Source: a virus. From it: a DNA stretch of 20,431 bases. The DNA lies in IMG/VR virus record IMGVR_UViG_3300025098_000359, positions 1 through 20,431 of that record; one strand, given 5' to 3'. The stretch's first letter is position 1. Each line of letters begins with the position of its first letter. Of this stretch, positions 6,647 to 12,690 are shown piece by piece. Position numbers and translations under genes: made by a program. The notes under the pieces were generated by a model. The model saw only the letters and a program-made list of their open reading frames with translations, was not told where the DNA came from and made no database searches.

Positions 6647-6970
6647 ATGGCTAATCAATCTACTGATCAGAATATCGTTTACGCTAACCTTACGGGAGGT
6701 GCAGGAACCTTTACTAGTTCTACCACTCCCGCAATCAATCCTACCAACGGCAAGACCAATGCTTTCCTAGTATCGGGGACTTTCAACGGAGCTACTGTTA
6801 CTTTGAAGCACAAGGTAGGATCGAGTTATGTTGCAGTCGGTGAGGACACTACTTTGACTGCTGAAGGAGGTGCATTGTTTACTTCCCCAGTTTCTGACAT
6901 TGCAGTGTCGGTTGCTAGTGCAGGGTCGAGCTTTGACATCACTGTAGTAATCAAGCCCATCTTACTTTAA
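6647..6970 (+). CDS. Beta-rich probable virion structural protein
   Basis: A 107-residue protein rich in Thr, Ser, Val, Ala and Gly with alternating hydrophobic residues typical of a beta sandwich: FLVSGTFNGATVTLKHKVG, YVAVGEDTTLTAEGGALF, and a C-terminal SFDITVVIKPILL. No signal peptide or membrane segment is present. Proteins with the 'VSGTFxGATVTLxxxxG' pattern are common in marine phage structural gene clusters, where they are usually called virion or decoration proteins; this is from general knowledge of phage genomes. The stop and the next start share one base (TAATG at 6968-6972), so translation of the lectin-fold gene is probably coupled to it. Confidence 0.75.
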   Translation: MANQSTDQNIVYANLTGGAGTFTSSTTPAINPTNGKTNAFLVSGTFNGATVTLKHKVGSSYVAVGEDTTLTAEGGALFTSPVSDIAVSVASAGSSFDITVVIKPILL

Positions 6971-7872
6971 TGCGATCATCGAAAGGCTATAAAAGAAGTT
7001 ACGAGACATATCTCGCTACTGACCTTTATGGCAAACTCACGCAAAAGAACACGCGAGGGTTAACGCAATCCCCTACGTCTCCTTTGACGGGACTTGCGGG
7101 TGGCTTTTCTTACCCTGCTGGAGCTTATGCAGCATATTCACTGCAAGACTTAGGAACTGGCGGCAACGTCATTCGAGCAAGAAGGGAAGCTGACAATGCC
7201 GAGCAAGACTTTACGGCAGCAGAAATTTTTGCTGGTGATTTAGGCACATGGGCAAGTTCCACTAATGCATACGTTACAACTTGGTATGACCAAAGCGGTA
7301 ACGGGCAACACGCAACGCAGACTACTGCCAGCCAGCAACCAAAAGTCATAGACAACGGAGCGGTTATTTTAGACTCTAATGGCAAGGCAACCATCCAATT
7401 TGATGGAAGCAATGACAACCTGCAAATGCCATTTGCCACAGGTTCAAACTCTGCCCACTTAATGTCTGCTGTTTGCGAACCTGTCAACAATAGCTCAAAT
7501 CAATTCCTTCTCGACTTCCGCGATGCCAGCAATGACGGGATTACTATGCTTGGGCTAAGTTCTGGCCTAATGAACCACAGGACTAATGCTGTCAAGGCGG
7601 CTCAAAACTACAATTCTGATGTGCAGTTATTTACTGGTGAATACACAGGAACTGATTTGACGGCATACGTTGACGGGTCTGGAGGAACCACGCTTTCAGG
7701 AGCAGATACAAACGCAACAATCAACGGGCGTATTGGTTCGGTAGCCGCAGCAGTTACATTGCCTTGGAACGGCACAATTTCTGAAGTTGTTATTTACCTT
7801 ACCGACCAATCATCAAACCTCGCCGACATTGAGTCCAACATTGCTGGACGTTACGGAATTAGTCTAACATGA
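6970..7872 (+). CDS. LamG / arabinofuranosidase B-like lectin-fold protein, probable adhesin or tail appendage
   Basis: A 300-residue protein. Residues about 52-110 contain AAYSLQDLG, VIRARREADNAEQDFTA and TTWYDQSGNGQHATQ, a signature of concanavalin A-like (LamG-type) domains related to the alpha-L-arabinofuranosidase B catalytic fold. The beta-rich remainder (IQFDGSNDNLQMP, LFTGEYTGTDLTAYVDG, EVVIYLTDQSSN) completes a jelly roll ending in AGRYGISLT. Such domains bind or cleave polysaccharide, and in phages they occur in tail fibres, spikes and decoration proteins. T7 has no equivalent between genes 7.3 and 8. Whether it is enzymatic cannot be told; I could not identify catalytic carboxylates with confidence. 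The start is a TAATG junction with the preceding gene, and its end shares ATGA with the next, so the three genes form a coupled cassette. Confidence 0.8.
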   Translation: MRSSKGYKRSYETYLATDLYGKLTQKNTRGLTQSPTSPLTGLAGGFSYPAGAYAAYSLQDLGTGGNVIRARREADNAEQDFTAAEIFAGDLGTWASSTNAYVTTWYDQSGNGQHATQTTASQQPKVIDNGAVILDSNGKATIQFDGSNDNLQMPFATGSNSAHLMSAVCEPVNNSSNQFLLDFRDASNDGITMLGLSSGLMNHRTNAVKAAQNYNSDVQLFTGEYTGTDLTAYVDGSGGTTLSGADTNATINGRIGSVAAAVTLPWNGTISEVVIYLTDQSSNLADIESNIAGRYGISLT

Positions 7873-8255
7873 AATACCTGCTTCTAAGTCAAGACGAGAA
7901 ATACGCTAAAGAATTAGCCGCTGCGATGTGGTTATTGACCCGACCTTCTGGTAACGACTCAACTAAATACTATGTTGATTGGCACGTTCACGCAGACGGG
8001 CGAGTAGCTCTTTGCGTTTATGATGAAACTCAGCCCATTCATCCAGACTGCGACTCAGCAGCGTTTTGTAAGGTCATTTCGGACTCAGTGACTGACCAAG
8101 AACTGGCTGTTATTGAATCTTCTATCGATGCTTCCAAAGGTGAGCACATGAGCTTTTTGGATGTCTGCTTAAACATTCCTAGCTTGTCTAATAACCTAAG
8201 AACCACAGCACAGATGGAGGCTGATGGGTGGTTTCCTACAGATGTAACTCCATAA
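7869..8255 (+). CDS. Hypothetical protein of the lectin-fold cassette
   Basis: A 128-residue soluble protein beginning MKYLLLSQDEKYAKELAAAM. No known domain is recognised. Features are a KYYVDWHVHADGRVALCVYD segment with two His residues, a C-terminal DVCLNIPSLSNNLRTTAQME helix, and a WFPTDVTP end. It starts in an ATGA overlap with the lectin-fold gene and ends six bases before the portal gene, so it probably belongs to the same transcript. It might be a chaperone or small structural partner of the lectin-fold protein, as small genes next to fibre genes often are, but there is no direct evidence. Confidence 0.7.
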   Translation: MKYLLLSQDEKYAKELAAAMWLLTRPSGNDSTKYYVDWHVHADGRVALCVYDETQPIHPDCDSAAFCKVISDSVTDQELAVIESSIDASKGEHMSFLDVCLNIPSLSNNLRTTAQMEADGWFPTDVTP

Positions 8256-8261
8256 ACGCTT

Positions 8262-9812
8262 ATGCACCAATCCGCTCAAAAGATTTATGAAGCCTTAGAA
8301 GGGCATCGCTACACTTACTTGGAGAGAGCAAGGACTTGTTCCCGCCTCACCTTGCCTTATGTGATGCCTGAAGAGGGCTTTGGGCCTCACAGTAGGCTTG
8401 ATACTCCGTTCAGCGGTGTTGGGGCTAGAGGAGTCAACAACCTAGCTTCTAAGCTCCTGTTGGCTTTGCTTCCCCCTAACTCACCTTTCTTTAGGCTTCA
8501 AGCGGACGCAAAGAAACTTGCAGAAGAGAACACTCCTCCTGAGTTGATGTCAGAGATCGAACAGTCTCTTCAAGGCTTGGAAGAGCTAGTGATGGCCGAG
8601 GTCTCTAGGGGTTCGTATCGCGTAGGCATTCACGAAGCACTGAAGCACCTTATCATCACTGGCAACGCTTTGCTTTATCTTCCTGCTGATGGAGGACTCA
8701 GGGTGTTCCACCTAGATCGCTTTGTAACCAAGAGAGATCCTATGGGCAACTTGTTGAAGGTTGCTACCAAGGAGACCCTTTCTCTTTCTGCTCTTCCAGA
8801 AGATGTTCGCAATCGTGTTGCTGCTTCTGACCCTGAAGGTCTTAACGAATACTCTCAAGTAGACCTGTATACGGCAAGTTGCCGAAGGGGAGACGAGTGG
8901 GTTATCTCTCAGGATGTTAAGGGCATTGAGATCCCTGAAGCTGGCGGTCGAGTTCCCTTGGATGAAAACCCGTTCATTCCTTTGCGTTTGAGCAGGATTG
9001 ATGGCGAGGCTTATGGTCGTGGGTTTGTAGAAGAATACCTGGGTGATATCCAAAGTCTTGAAAGCCTTACGAGGGCTATCGTTGAGGGTAGTGCAGCCGC
9101 AGCCAAGGTGTTGTTCCTTGTGAACCCCAATGGGACTACAAGGGCTAAGACTCTTTCTGACAGTCCTAATGGTGCTATCGTTCAAGGTAACGCAGGAGAT
9201 GTTACTACCCTTCAGCTAAACAAGTTCAACGACTTCAGAACTGCTCAGGTTACTATGGAGGCTATCAAGGATCGTCTTGGTTCTGCTTTCCTTCTGACAT
9301 CGGGTGTTGTCCGTAATGCCGAGCGAGTGACTGCTGAAGAGATCCGTATGCTTTCCCAAGAACTAGAGTCATCGCTTGGAGGTCTCTACTCGCTTCTGGC
9401 AAGTGAGATGCAGATGCCCTTGGTGAACCGAGTGATGTCGGTGATGCAGAAGAAGGGTGAACTACCCAAGCTGCCTAATAATCTTGTTAAGACTGTTATC
9501 GTGACGGGAGTTGAAGCTCTCGGTCGAGGTAACGATCTCTCCAAGCTGGACTTGTTCCTTGCTGGTGCTGCTCAAGTAGTAGGCCCACAAGCCATTGGTC
9601 AGTTTGTGAATGTTGAAGAATACTTTAAGCGTAGGGCGACCTCGCTGGGCATCAAGACTCAAGGACTCATCAAGAGTGCAGAGCAGATGCAACAAGAAGC
9701 ACAACAAGCACAGATGATGCAAATGGCTCAGAAAGTTGGCCCTGCTGGAATAAAAGCCTTGAATGATCAGTATATGGCTGATACTCCTGAGTCACAACCA
9801 GAACAACAATAA
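8262..9812 (+). CDS. 8: Head-tail connector (portal) protein, T7 gp8-like
   Basis: A 516-residue protein (T7 gp8 has 536) with the gp8 signature throughout: an N-terminal YEALEGHRYTYLERARTCSR helix, LTLPYVMPEE, the loop GARGVNNLASKLLLALLPPN, ITGNALLYLP, and the crown-region FLLTSGVVRNAERVTAEEIR. The C-terminus is a Gln/Met-rich coiled segment (QQEAQQAQMMQMAQK) ending in PESQPEQQ. Twelve copies form the ring through which DNA is packaged and ejected, at the unique capsid vertex. It lies directly upstream of the scaffold gene as in T7. The start follows CATAAACGCTT with no Shine-Dalgarno sequence. Confidence 0.96.
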   Translation: MHQSAQKIYEALEGHRYTYLERARTCSRLTLPYVMPEEGFGPHSRLDTPFSGVGARGVNNLASKLLLALLPPNSPFFRLQADAKKLAEENTPPELMSEIEQSLQGLEELVMAEVSRGSYRVGIHEALKHLIITGNALLYLPADGGLRVFHLDRFVTKRDPMGNLLKVATKETLSLSALPEDVRNRVAASDPEGLNEYSQVDLYTASCRRGDEWVISQDVKGIEIPEAGGRVPLDENPFIPLRLSRIDGEAYGRGFVEEYLGDIQSLESLTRAIVEGSAAAAKVLFLVNPNGTTRAKTLSDSPNGAIVQGNAGDVTTLQLNKFNDFRTAQVTMEAIKDRLGSAFLLTSGVVRNAERVTAEEIRMLSQELESSLGGLYSLLASEMQMPLVNRVMSVMQKKGELPKLPNNLVKTVIVTGVEALGRGNDLSKLDLFLAGAAQVVGPQAIGQFVNVEEYFKRRATSLGIKTQGLIKSAEQMQQEAQQAQMMQMAQKVGPAGIKALNDQYMADTPESQPEQQ

Positions 9813-9818
9813 TTACTT

Positions 9819-10607
9819 ATGGAGTCAGTTCAAATTAACGAACCCACTAAACCTGAAAACATCTCTCTTGAAGAACAAGCAGAGATGCAAGAGCAAGCCC
9901 GTATGGAGCAAGAGCAATCTCAGTTCTCGCAAGAGGACACCGAGGGCGCCGAACCGCAACCAGAGGGTGAGCGTCCTGAGTGGCTACCTGAAAAGTTTCA
10001 GTCACCAGAGGATCTTGCACAGGCTTACAGTGAACTAGAAAAGCAGTATCACTCTAAAGGTGAAGAGACCACTGAGCAGTCAGTTGACGAAGACCCTGTG
10101 CCTTCAGAGTATGTCAACAGCACCATTCAAAGTGCCTCTGATGAGTATGCTGAGTTAGGCCGCCTTTCTGATGAAACCTTCAATGCTTTGGAGGCTTCTG
10201 GTCTTTCAAGGGATCTTGTCGAGCGTTACATCAATGGCGTTGAGGCTTCTAGTCAGCAACAAACCGAAAGCCTTATGAGTGAGGTCGGAGGTGAGGCTAA
10301 CTACCAAGCTATGTCGGAGTGGGCTTCCACCGCCCTGACCGAAGACGAGCAAGATGTGTTTAACGCTACAGTTGAGTCTGGAGACAACAATGCTGCTCTT
10401 ATGGCTATCCGAGGTCTTTACGCTCGTTACAGTTCTGATGGAGGCAAGGCTTTGAATCTTTATCAAGGTGACACTGTCGGTGCTGGCGTTACTCCGTTTA
10501 CTTCTACCGCACAGGTTACTGAAGCTATGCAAGACGCAAGGTATGGTAAAGACCCTGCGTATCGTGCCCATATTGAGAAGAGACTTTCGGTCTCCTCTAT
10601 CATTTAA
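9819..10607 (+). CDS. 9: Capsid assembly scaffolding protein, T7 gp9-like
   Basis: A 262-residue, highly acidic and Gln/Glu-rich protein (T7 gp9 has 307). The N-terminal 45 residues are low-complexity (LEEQAEMQEQARMEQEQSQF), followed by the scaffold hallmark PEWLPEKFQSPEDLAQAYSE and a helical body (LGRLSDETFNALEASGLS). The C-terminal part has FTSTAQVTEAMQDARYGKDP and RAHIEKRLSVSSII, the Y-x-x-DP-A-Y type end typical of podoviral scaffolds that contact the capsid protein. It guides assembly of gp10 around the portal and then leaves. It starts six bases after the portal stop, preceded by AACAACAATAATTACTT and no Shine-Dalgarno sequence. Confidence 0.93.
   Translation: MESVQINEPTKPENISLEEQAEMQEQARMEQEQSQFSQEDTEGAEPQPEGERPEWLPEKFQSPEDLAQAYSELEKQYHSKGEETTEQSVDEDPVPSEYVNSTIQSASDEYAELGRLSDETFNALEASGLSRDLVERYINGVEASSQQQTESLMSEVGGEANYQAMSEWASTALTEDEQDVFNATVESGDNNAALMAIRGLYARYSSDGGKALNLYQGDTVGAGVTPFTSTAQVTEAMQDARYGKDPAYRAHIEKRLSVSSII
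10576..10598 (+). other. Hairpin at the end of the scaffold gene
   Basis: A 9-bp inverted repeat with one A-C mismatch (10576-10584 with 10590-10598) around a TTTCG loop lies over the last codons of the scaffold gene and is followed by an AT-rich stretch (TTTAAATTTATTTG), not a clean T-run. It could be a weak terminator, an RNA-stabilising 3' hairpin or an RNase processing site. Confidence 0.35.
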
Positions 10608-10618
10608 ATTTATTTGTT

Positions 10619-10804
10619 ATGTCTGAAACTATCACCTTCATCAAAGATAACTTTGATTCGCTTTTGGGAGCCGCTACTGCTGTAGTTGCTGCTGCGTCTG
10701 CGGTCTGTGCTCTTACGCCCACACCATCGGACGATAAGGTTGTAGGCAAGGTCTATAAGATCCTTGAGTGGCTTGCACTGAATGTTGGTAAGGCAAAGCA
10801 ATAA
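10619..10804 (+). CDS. Small membrane protein, holin candidate
   Basis: A 61-residue protein with one clear hydrophobic segment at residues about 14-33 (LLGAATAVVAAASAVCALTP). It has an acidic N-terminus (MSETITFIKDNFD), and a C-terminal half with PTPSDDKVVGKVYKILEWL and the end ALNVGKAKQ. Size, single Ala/Val-rich membrane helix and position next to a spanin-like lipoprotein gene suggest a holin-type protein that permeabilises the inner membrane at lysis. The 'ALTPTPxDDxxVGKxYKIxEWLALNVGKAK' arrangement is one I have seen repeatedly in small proteins of aquatic phages, mostly without tested function. It starts 12 bases after the scaffold stop. A terminator-like hairpin begins 21 bases after its stop. 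Confidence 0.6.
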   Translation: MSETITFIKDNFDSLLGAATAVVAAASAVCALTPTPSDDKVVGKVYKILEWLALNVGKAKQ

Positions 10805-10807
10805 CAG

Positions 10808-11023
10808 ATGCTAAAACTTTTAACAGCCGCCCTTGAAGCCTATGTGGAGACACTGAAGTTCAAGAGGCGGCTTTTTATTTATAAACTAGAAGATGAAATT
10901 GATTCCTTGGCTGCTGATGGCAGTCCTTCTGCCAAGCTGCGGCTTGAGCGGTTATCGAAAAGACTCCGCTTTGAAGTCGTCCGCACTTTACGATCCTCCA
11001 ACAGTAACCCTGAAGGAGAATAA
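10808..11023 (+). CDS. Small charged helical protein, possible lysis-cluster partner
   Basis: A 71-residue protein starting four bases after the holin-like gene. It is predicted mostly helical: LLTAALEAYVETLKFKRR, then a YKLEDEIDSLAADG-type acidic helix, a GSPSAKLRLERLSKRLRF segment, and a Ser-rich tail. The 'EDEIDxLAADGSPSAKLRxERLxKR' pattern recurs in short podophage proteins. It could be an i-spanin analogue because a lipoprotein gene is nested in its 3' half in another frame, as Rz1 is in Rz, but it lacks an obvious membrane anchor (the first 24 residues are amphipathic and charged), so I leave the role open. Codons 7-24 carry the terminator-like hairpin at 10825-10880. Confidence 0.65.
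   Translation: MLKLLTAALEAYVETLKFKRRLFIYKLEDEIDSLAADGSPSAKLRLERLSKRLRFEVVRTLRSSNSNPEGE
10825..10880 (+). terminator. Intrinsic-terminator-like hairpin inside the gene after the holin candidate
   Basis: The basal stem pairs 10825-10831 (AGCCGCC) with 10866-10872 (GGCGGCT). After a single bulged A (10865) it continues with 10832-10837 (CTTGAA) and 10859-10864 (TTCAAG), 13 pairs in all. An inner GTG/CAC stem (10844-10846 with 10851-10853) closes a GAGA tetraloop. TTTTATTT follows directly (10873-10880). It lies inside codons 6-25 of the 71-residue gene. The form is that of a rho-independent terminator with a long loop; activity is unknown. Confidence 0.65.
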
Positions 11024-11123
11024 GGTCTATGAGTTTGAGGAAGGCACACTCAGTGGCAGAGGTCAAAAGTTTCACTCGGACTATAGTTATAGACGAGCAA
11101 TCATAATCGGATCACAGAAATAA
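10893..11123 (+). CDS. Outer-membrane lipoprotein, o-spanin (Rz1-like) candidate nested in another frame
   Basis: A 76-residue frame whose first 131 bases lie inside the preceding 71-residue gene, shifted by +1. The N-terminus MKLIPWLLMAVLLPSC is a short type II signal peptide: Lys2, a hydrophobic core, and a lipobox-like LPSC with the lipidated Cys16. Pro at -2 is unusual but tolerated in some lipoproteins. The mature 61 residues include DPPTVTLKENKVYEFEEGTL, then GRGQKFHSDYSYRRAIIIGSQK, a pattern I have seen in small proteins of T7-like phages. A short lipoprotein nested in a lysis-cluster gene is the classical Rz1 arrangement; spanins fuse inner and outer membranes in the last step of Gram-negative lysis. 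The ATG follows CTAGAAG. The spanin role is inferred from signal peptide, size and nesting. Confidence 0.65.
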   Translation: MKLIPWLLMAVLLPSCGLSGYRKDSALKSSALYDPPTVTLKENKVYEFEEGTLSGRGQKFHSDYSYRRAIIIGSQK

Positions 11124-11127
11124 TAAC

Positions 11128-11391
11128 ATGGCTACAAAGAGAAAAGGACTATCCTTGCGTAAGGAGCATAAATCTAAAAGTGGAGGATTATCCGCTAAAG
11201 GACGAAGCTACTACAACCGCAAGACAGGTAGTAATCTCAAAGCCCCAGTGACTGAAAGTAAACCCAAAGGTAAACGAGCAGCACGTAAGAAATCTTTTTG
11301 TGCGAGAATGAAGGGAGTTAAAGGCCCAATGAAAGACTCTAAGGGTCGCCCTACTCGCAAAGCGTTAGCACTCCGCAAATGGAAGTGCTGA
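11128..11391 (+). CDS. Lys/Arg-rich DUF6321-like protein
   Basis: An 87-residue, extremely basic protein. It contains GGLSAKGRSYYNRKTGSNLK, an ARKKSFCARMKGVKGPMKD segment, and ends SKGRPTRKALALRKWKC. These match the small conserved phage family I know as DUF6321 ('GGL-x-x-KGR-x-x-YNR-x-TGSNLK', 'SFCARM-x-G', 'RKALALRKW-x-C'). Two Cys residues (SFC and the terminal WKC) are conserved features. Function is not established. Charge and position next to the capsid gene would fit DNA binding in the virion or during packaging. It starts five bases after the lipoprotein stop, with the leader GAAATAATAAC that closely resembles the ssb leader and no Shine-Dalgarno sequence. Confidence 0.8.
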   Translation: MATKRKGLSLRKEHKSKSGGLSAKGRSYYNRKTGSNLKAPVTESKPKGKRAARKKSFCARMKGVKGPMKDSKGRPTRKALALRKWKC

Positions 11392-11587
11392 CCAAGTAAT
11401 ACTTTTCTCACCATTATACGAAAGCACCTATTGTTTTCGGTGGTGTTAAAAACCAAAGTCATCATAAAAGTTGAGCTTCGGTGTGGCAGAAGATGAGACC
11501 CAATACATTGGACAATCAATAACTCGGAACCCATCAGAAACAATTATATTGAAGACATCGAATAACCCCAAAACATAATATACTACT
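11392..11587 (+). other. Non-coding leader of the major capsid gene
   Basis: This 196-base stretch is the largest gene-free gap in the window. No + strand frame of useful length is present, and the minus-strand frames crossing it run antisense through real genes. It contains a perfect 12-base palindrome CCAATACATTGG at 11500-11511, an AT-rich final part (ACATAATATACTACT before the ATG) and no Shine-Dalgarno sequence. In T7 the gap before gene 10 holds the strongest late promoter, so a promoter or RNA-processing site is expected here. No clear sigma-70 -35/-10 pair is seen. Confidence 0.6.
11397..11420 (+). promoter_or_regulatory. Weak T7-promoter-like candidate upstream of the capsid gene
   Basis: TAATAC (11397-11402) followed by CTCAC (11407-11411) and an ATTATACG stretch shares word order with the T7 promoter (TAATAC, CTCAC, TATAG), but with a 4-base rather than 2-base gap between TAATAC and CTCAC. 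I found no second copy elsewhere in the window, so this is only a candidate based on position and partial similarity. Confidence 0.2.
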
Positions 11588-12604
11588 ATGGCTAATGGAG
11601 CTACTACTCCGTCCCGCTTGGGACAAGTAAATGGTGCTGGCGATGCTTCCGCACTGTTTCTAAAGGTGTTCTCAGGAGAGATCCTGACCACTTTCGAGGA
11701 AATGAACGTGATGAAAGACCTTCACACGATTCGCACAATTTCCTCTGGTAAGTCCGCACAGTTCCCTGTGACAGGAATCGCTACTGCTCAGTATCACACC
11801 CCAGGTGAGAACATTGCTGATGCAGGTGCTGGTTATCTCAGCACTATCAAACACGCTGAGAAAGTCATCACCATCGATGATGTTCTTGTGGCATCTACGT
11901 TCATCGCCAACATCGATGAGCTTAAGAACCACTATGACGTTCGCTCGGTGTATGCCCGTGAACTCGGTAAGGCTTTGGCAAAACGCTTCGACATCGCTAC
12001 GATGAAGACTCTTGTTGCCGCTTCCCGCACTTCTGCTTCCATCACTGGTAATCCTGACGGCATCTCCGTTGCTGGAACCTTTGCTGGCACTGCTGCAACT
12101 GGTGCAGAGCTTCAGGCTGAGTTGTTTAGTGCTGCTCAGAAGCTGGACGAGAATGACATCCCCAACGATGGTCAGCGTTTCGCTATCTTGAAGCCAGCCG
12201 ACTACTACACCCTTCTCGCTTCTGGCGAAGAAGTGATCAACCGAGACTTCGGTGGTCGTGGTGACGTTGCTACTGGTAACATCCCAATGGTTGCTGGTAT
12301 CCGCATCTTAAAGTCCAACCACCTCGCTGACGTTTCTGTCGCTGAAGCCTCTCAGGATCAGGATGACGACAACGCTTCCAACGATGTGTTTGGTGGTGCT
12401 GGCACTGGTTACAATGGTGACCTTTCGGATGTCACCATCATTGGTGGTCACCCTGCTGCTGTAGGCACTGTGAAGCTCCTTGATCTGGCGACTGAGTCGG
12501 ACTACAAGGTTGAGCTTCAAGGTTCGCTGTTCGTTGCTAAGTATGCAATGGGTCACGGCATCCTTCGTCCTGAAGCTGCGTTTGAGATCCGCAACACCAA
12601 CTAA
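11588..12604 (+). CDS. 10: Major capsid protein, T7 gp10A-like
   Basis: A 338-residue protein (T7 gp10A has 345) of the HK97-fold podoviral capsid family. Signatures include ALFLKVFSGEILTTFEEMNV, the E-loop region GKSAQFPVTGIATAQYHTPG, the KRFDIATMKTLVAASR helix, the NDGQRFAILKPADYY strand, and the C-terminal GILRPEAAFEIRNTN. It forms the icosahedral head on the gp9 scaffold. The end shows no obvious slippery heptamer, so a T7-type 10B frameshift product is not indicated. Codon use looks highly biased (GCT, GGT, ATC, AAC), fitting very high expression. The gene stands alone between a 196-base leader and a strong terminator, the only such isolation in the window. Confidence 0.97.
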   Translation: MANGATTPSRLGQVNGAGDASALFLKVFSGEILTTFEEMNVMKDLHTIRTISSGKSAQFPVTGIATAQYHTPGENIADAGAGYLSTIKHAEKVITIDDVLVASTFIANIDELKNHYDVRSVYARELGKALAKRFDIATMKTLVAASRTSASITGNPDGISVAGTFAGTAATGAELQAELFSAAQKLDENDIPNDGQRFAILKPADYYTLLASGEEVINRDFGGRGDVATGNIPMVAGIRILKSNHLADVSVAEASQDQDDDNASNDVFGGAGTGYNGDLSDVTIIGGHPAAVGTVKLLDLATESDYKVELQGSLFVAKYAMGHGILRPEAAFEIRNTN

Positions 12605-12619
12605 ACCTCAAAGGGTCGT

Positions 12620-12670
12620 CCCGTCCTTTTGGATTCGTTCCAAAGGGGCGGGGCGTTCCCTCTTTCTTTT
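12620..12670 (+). terminator. Intrinsic terminator after the major capsid gene
   Basis: A 14-bp stem (12620-12633 with 12639-12652, two G-T wobbles) closes a TTCGT loop and is followed by GCGTTCCCTCTTTCTTTT. It begins 16 bases after the capsid stop. Position and form match the T7 T-phi terminator downstream of gene 10, which lowers transcription of the tail genes relative to the capsid gene. The T-rich tail is interrupted and set a few bases away from the stem, so termination may be partial. Confidence 0.8.
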
Positions 12671-12690
12671 AACACAATTTTCATTTAGAC

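Noticed and set aside
12560-12625. Possible T7-style 10A/10B frameshift at the capsid end
   Set aside because: No slippery heptamer is visible before the stop, and the downstream sequence is taken up by a terminator hairpin.
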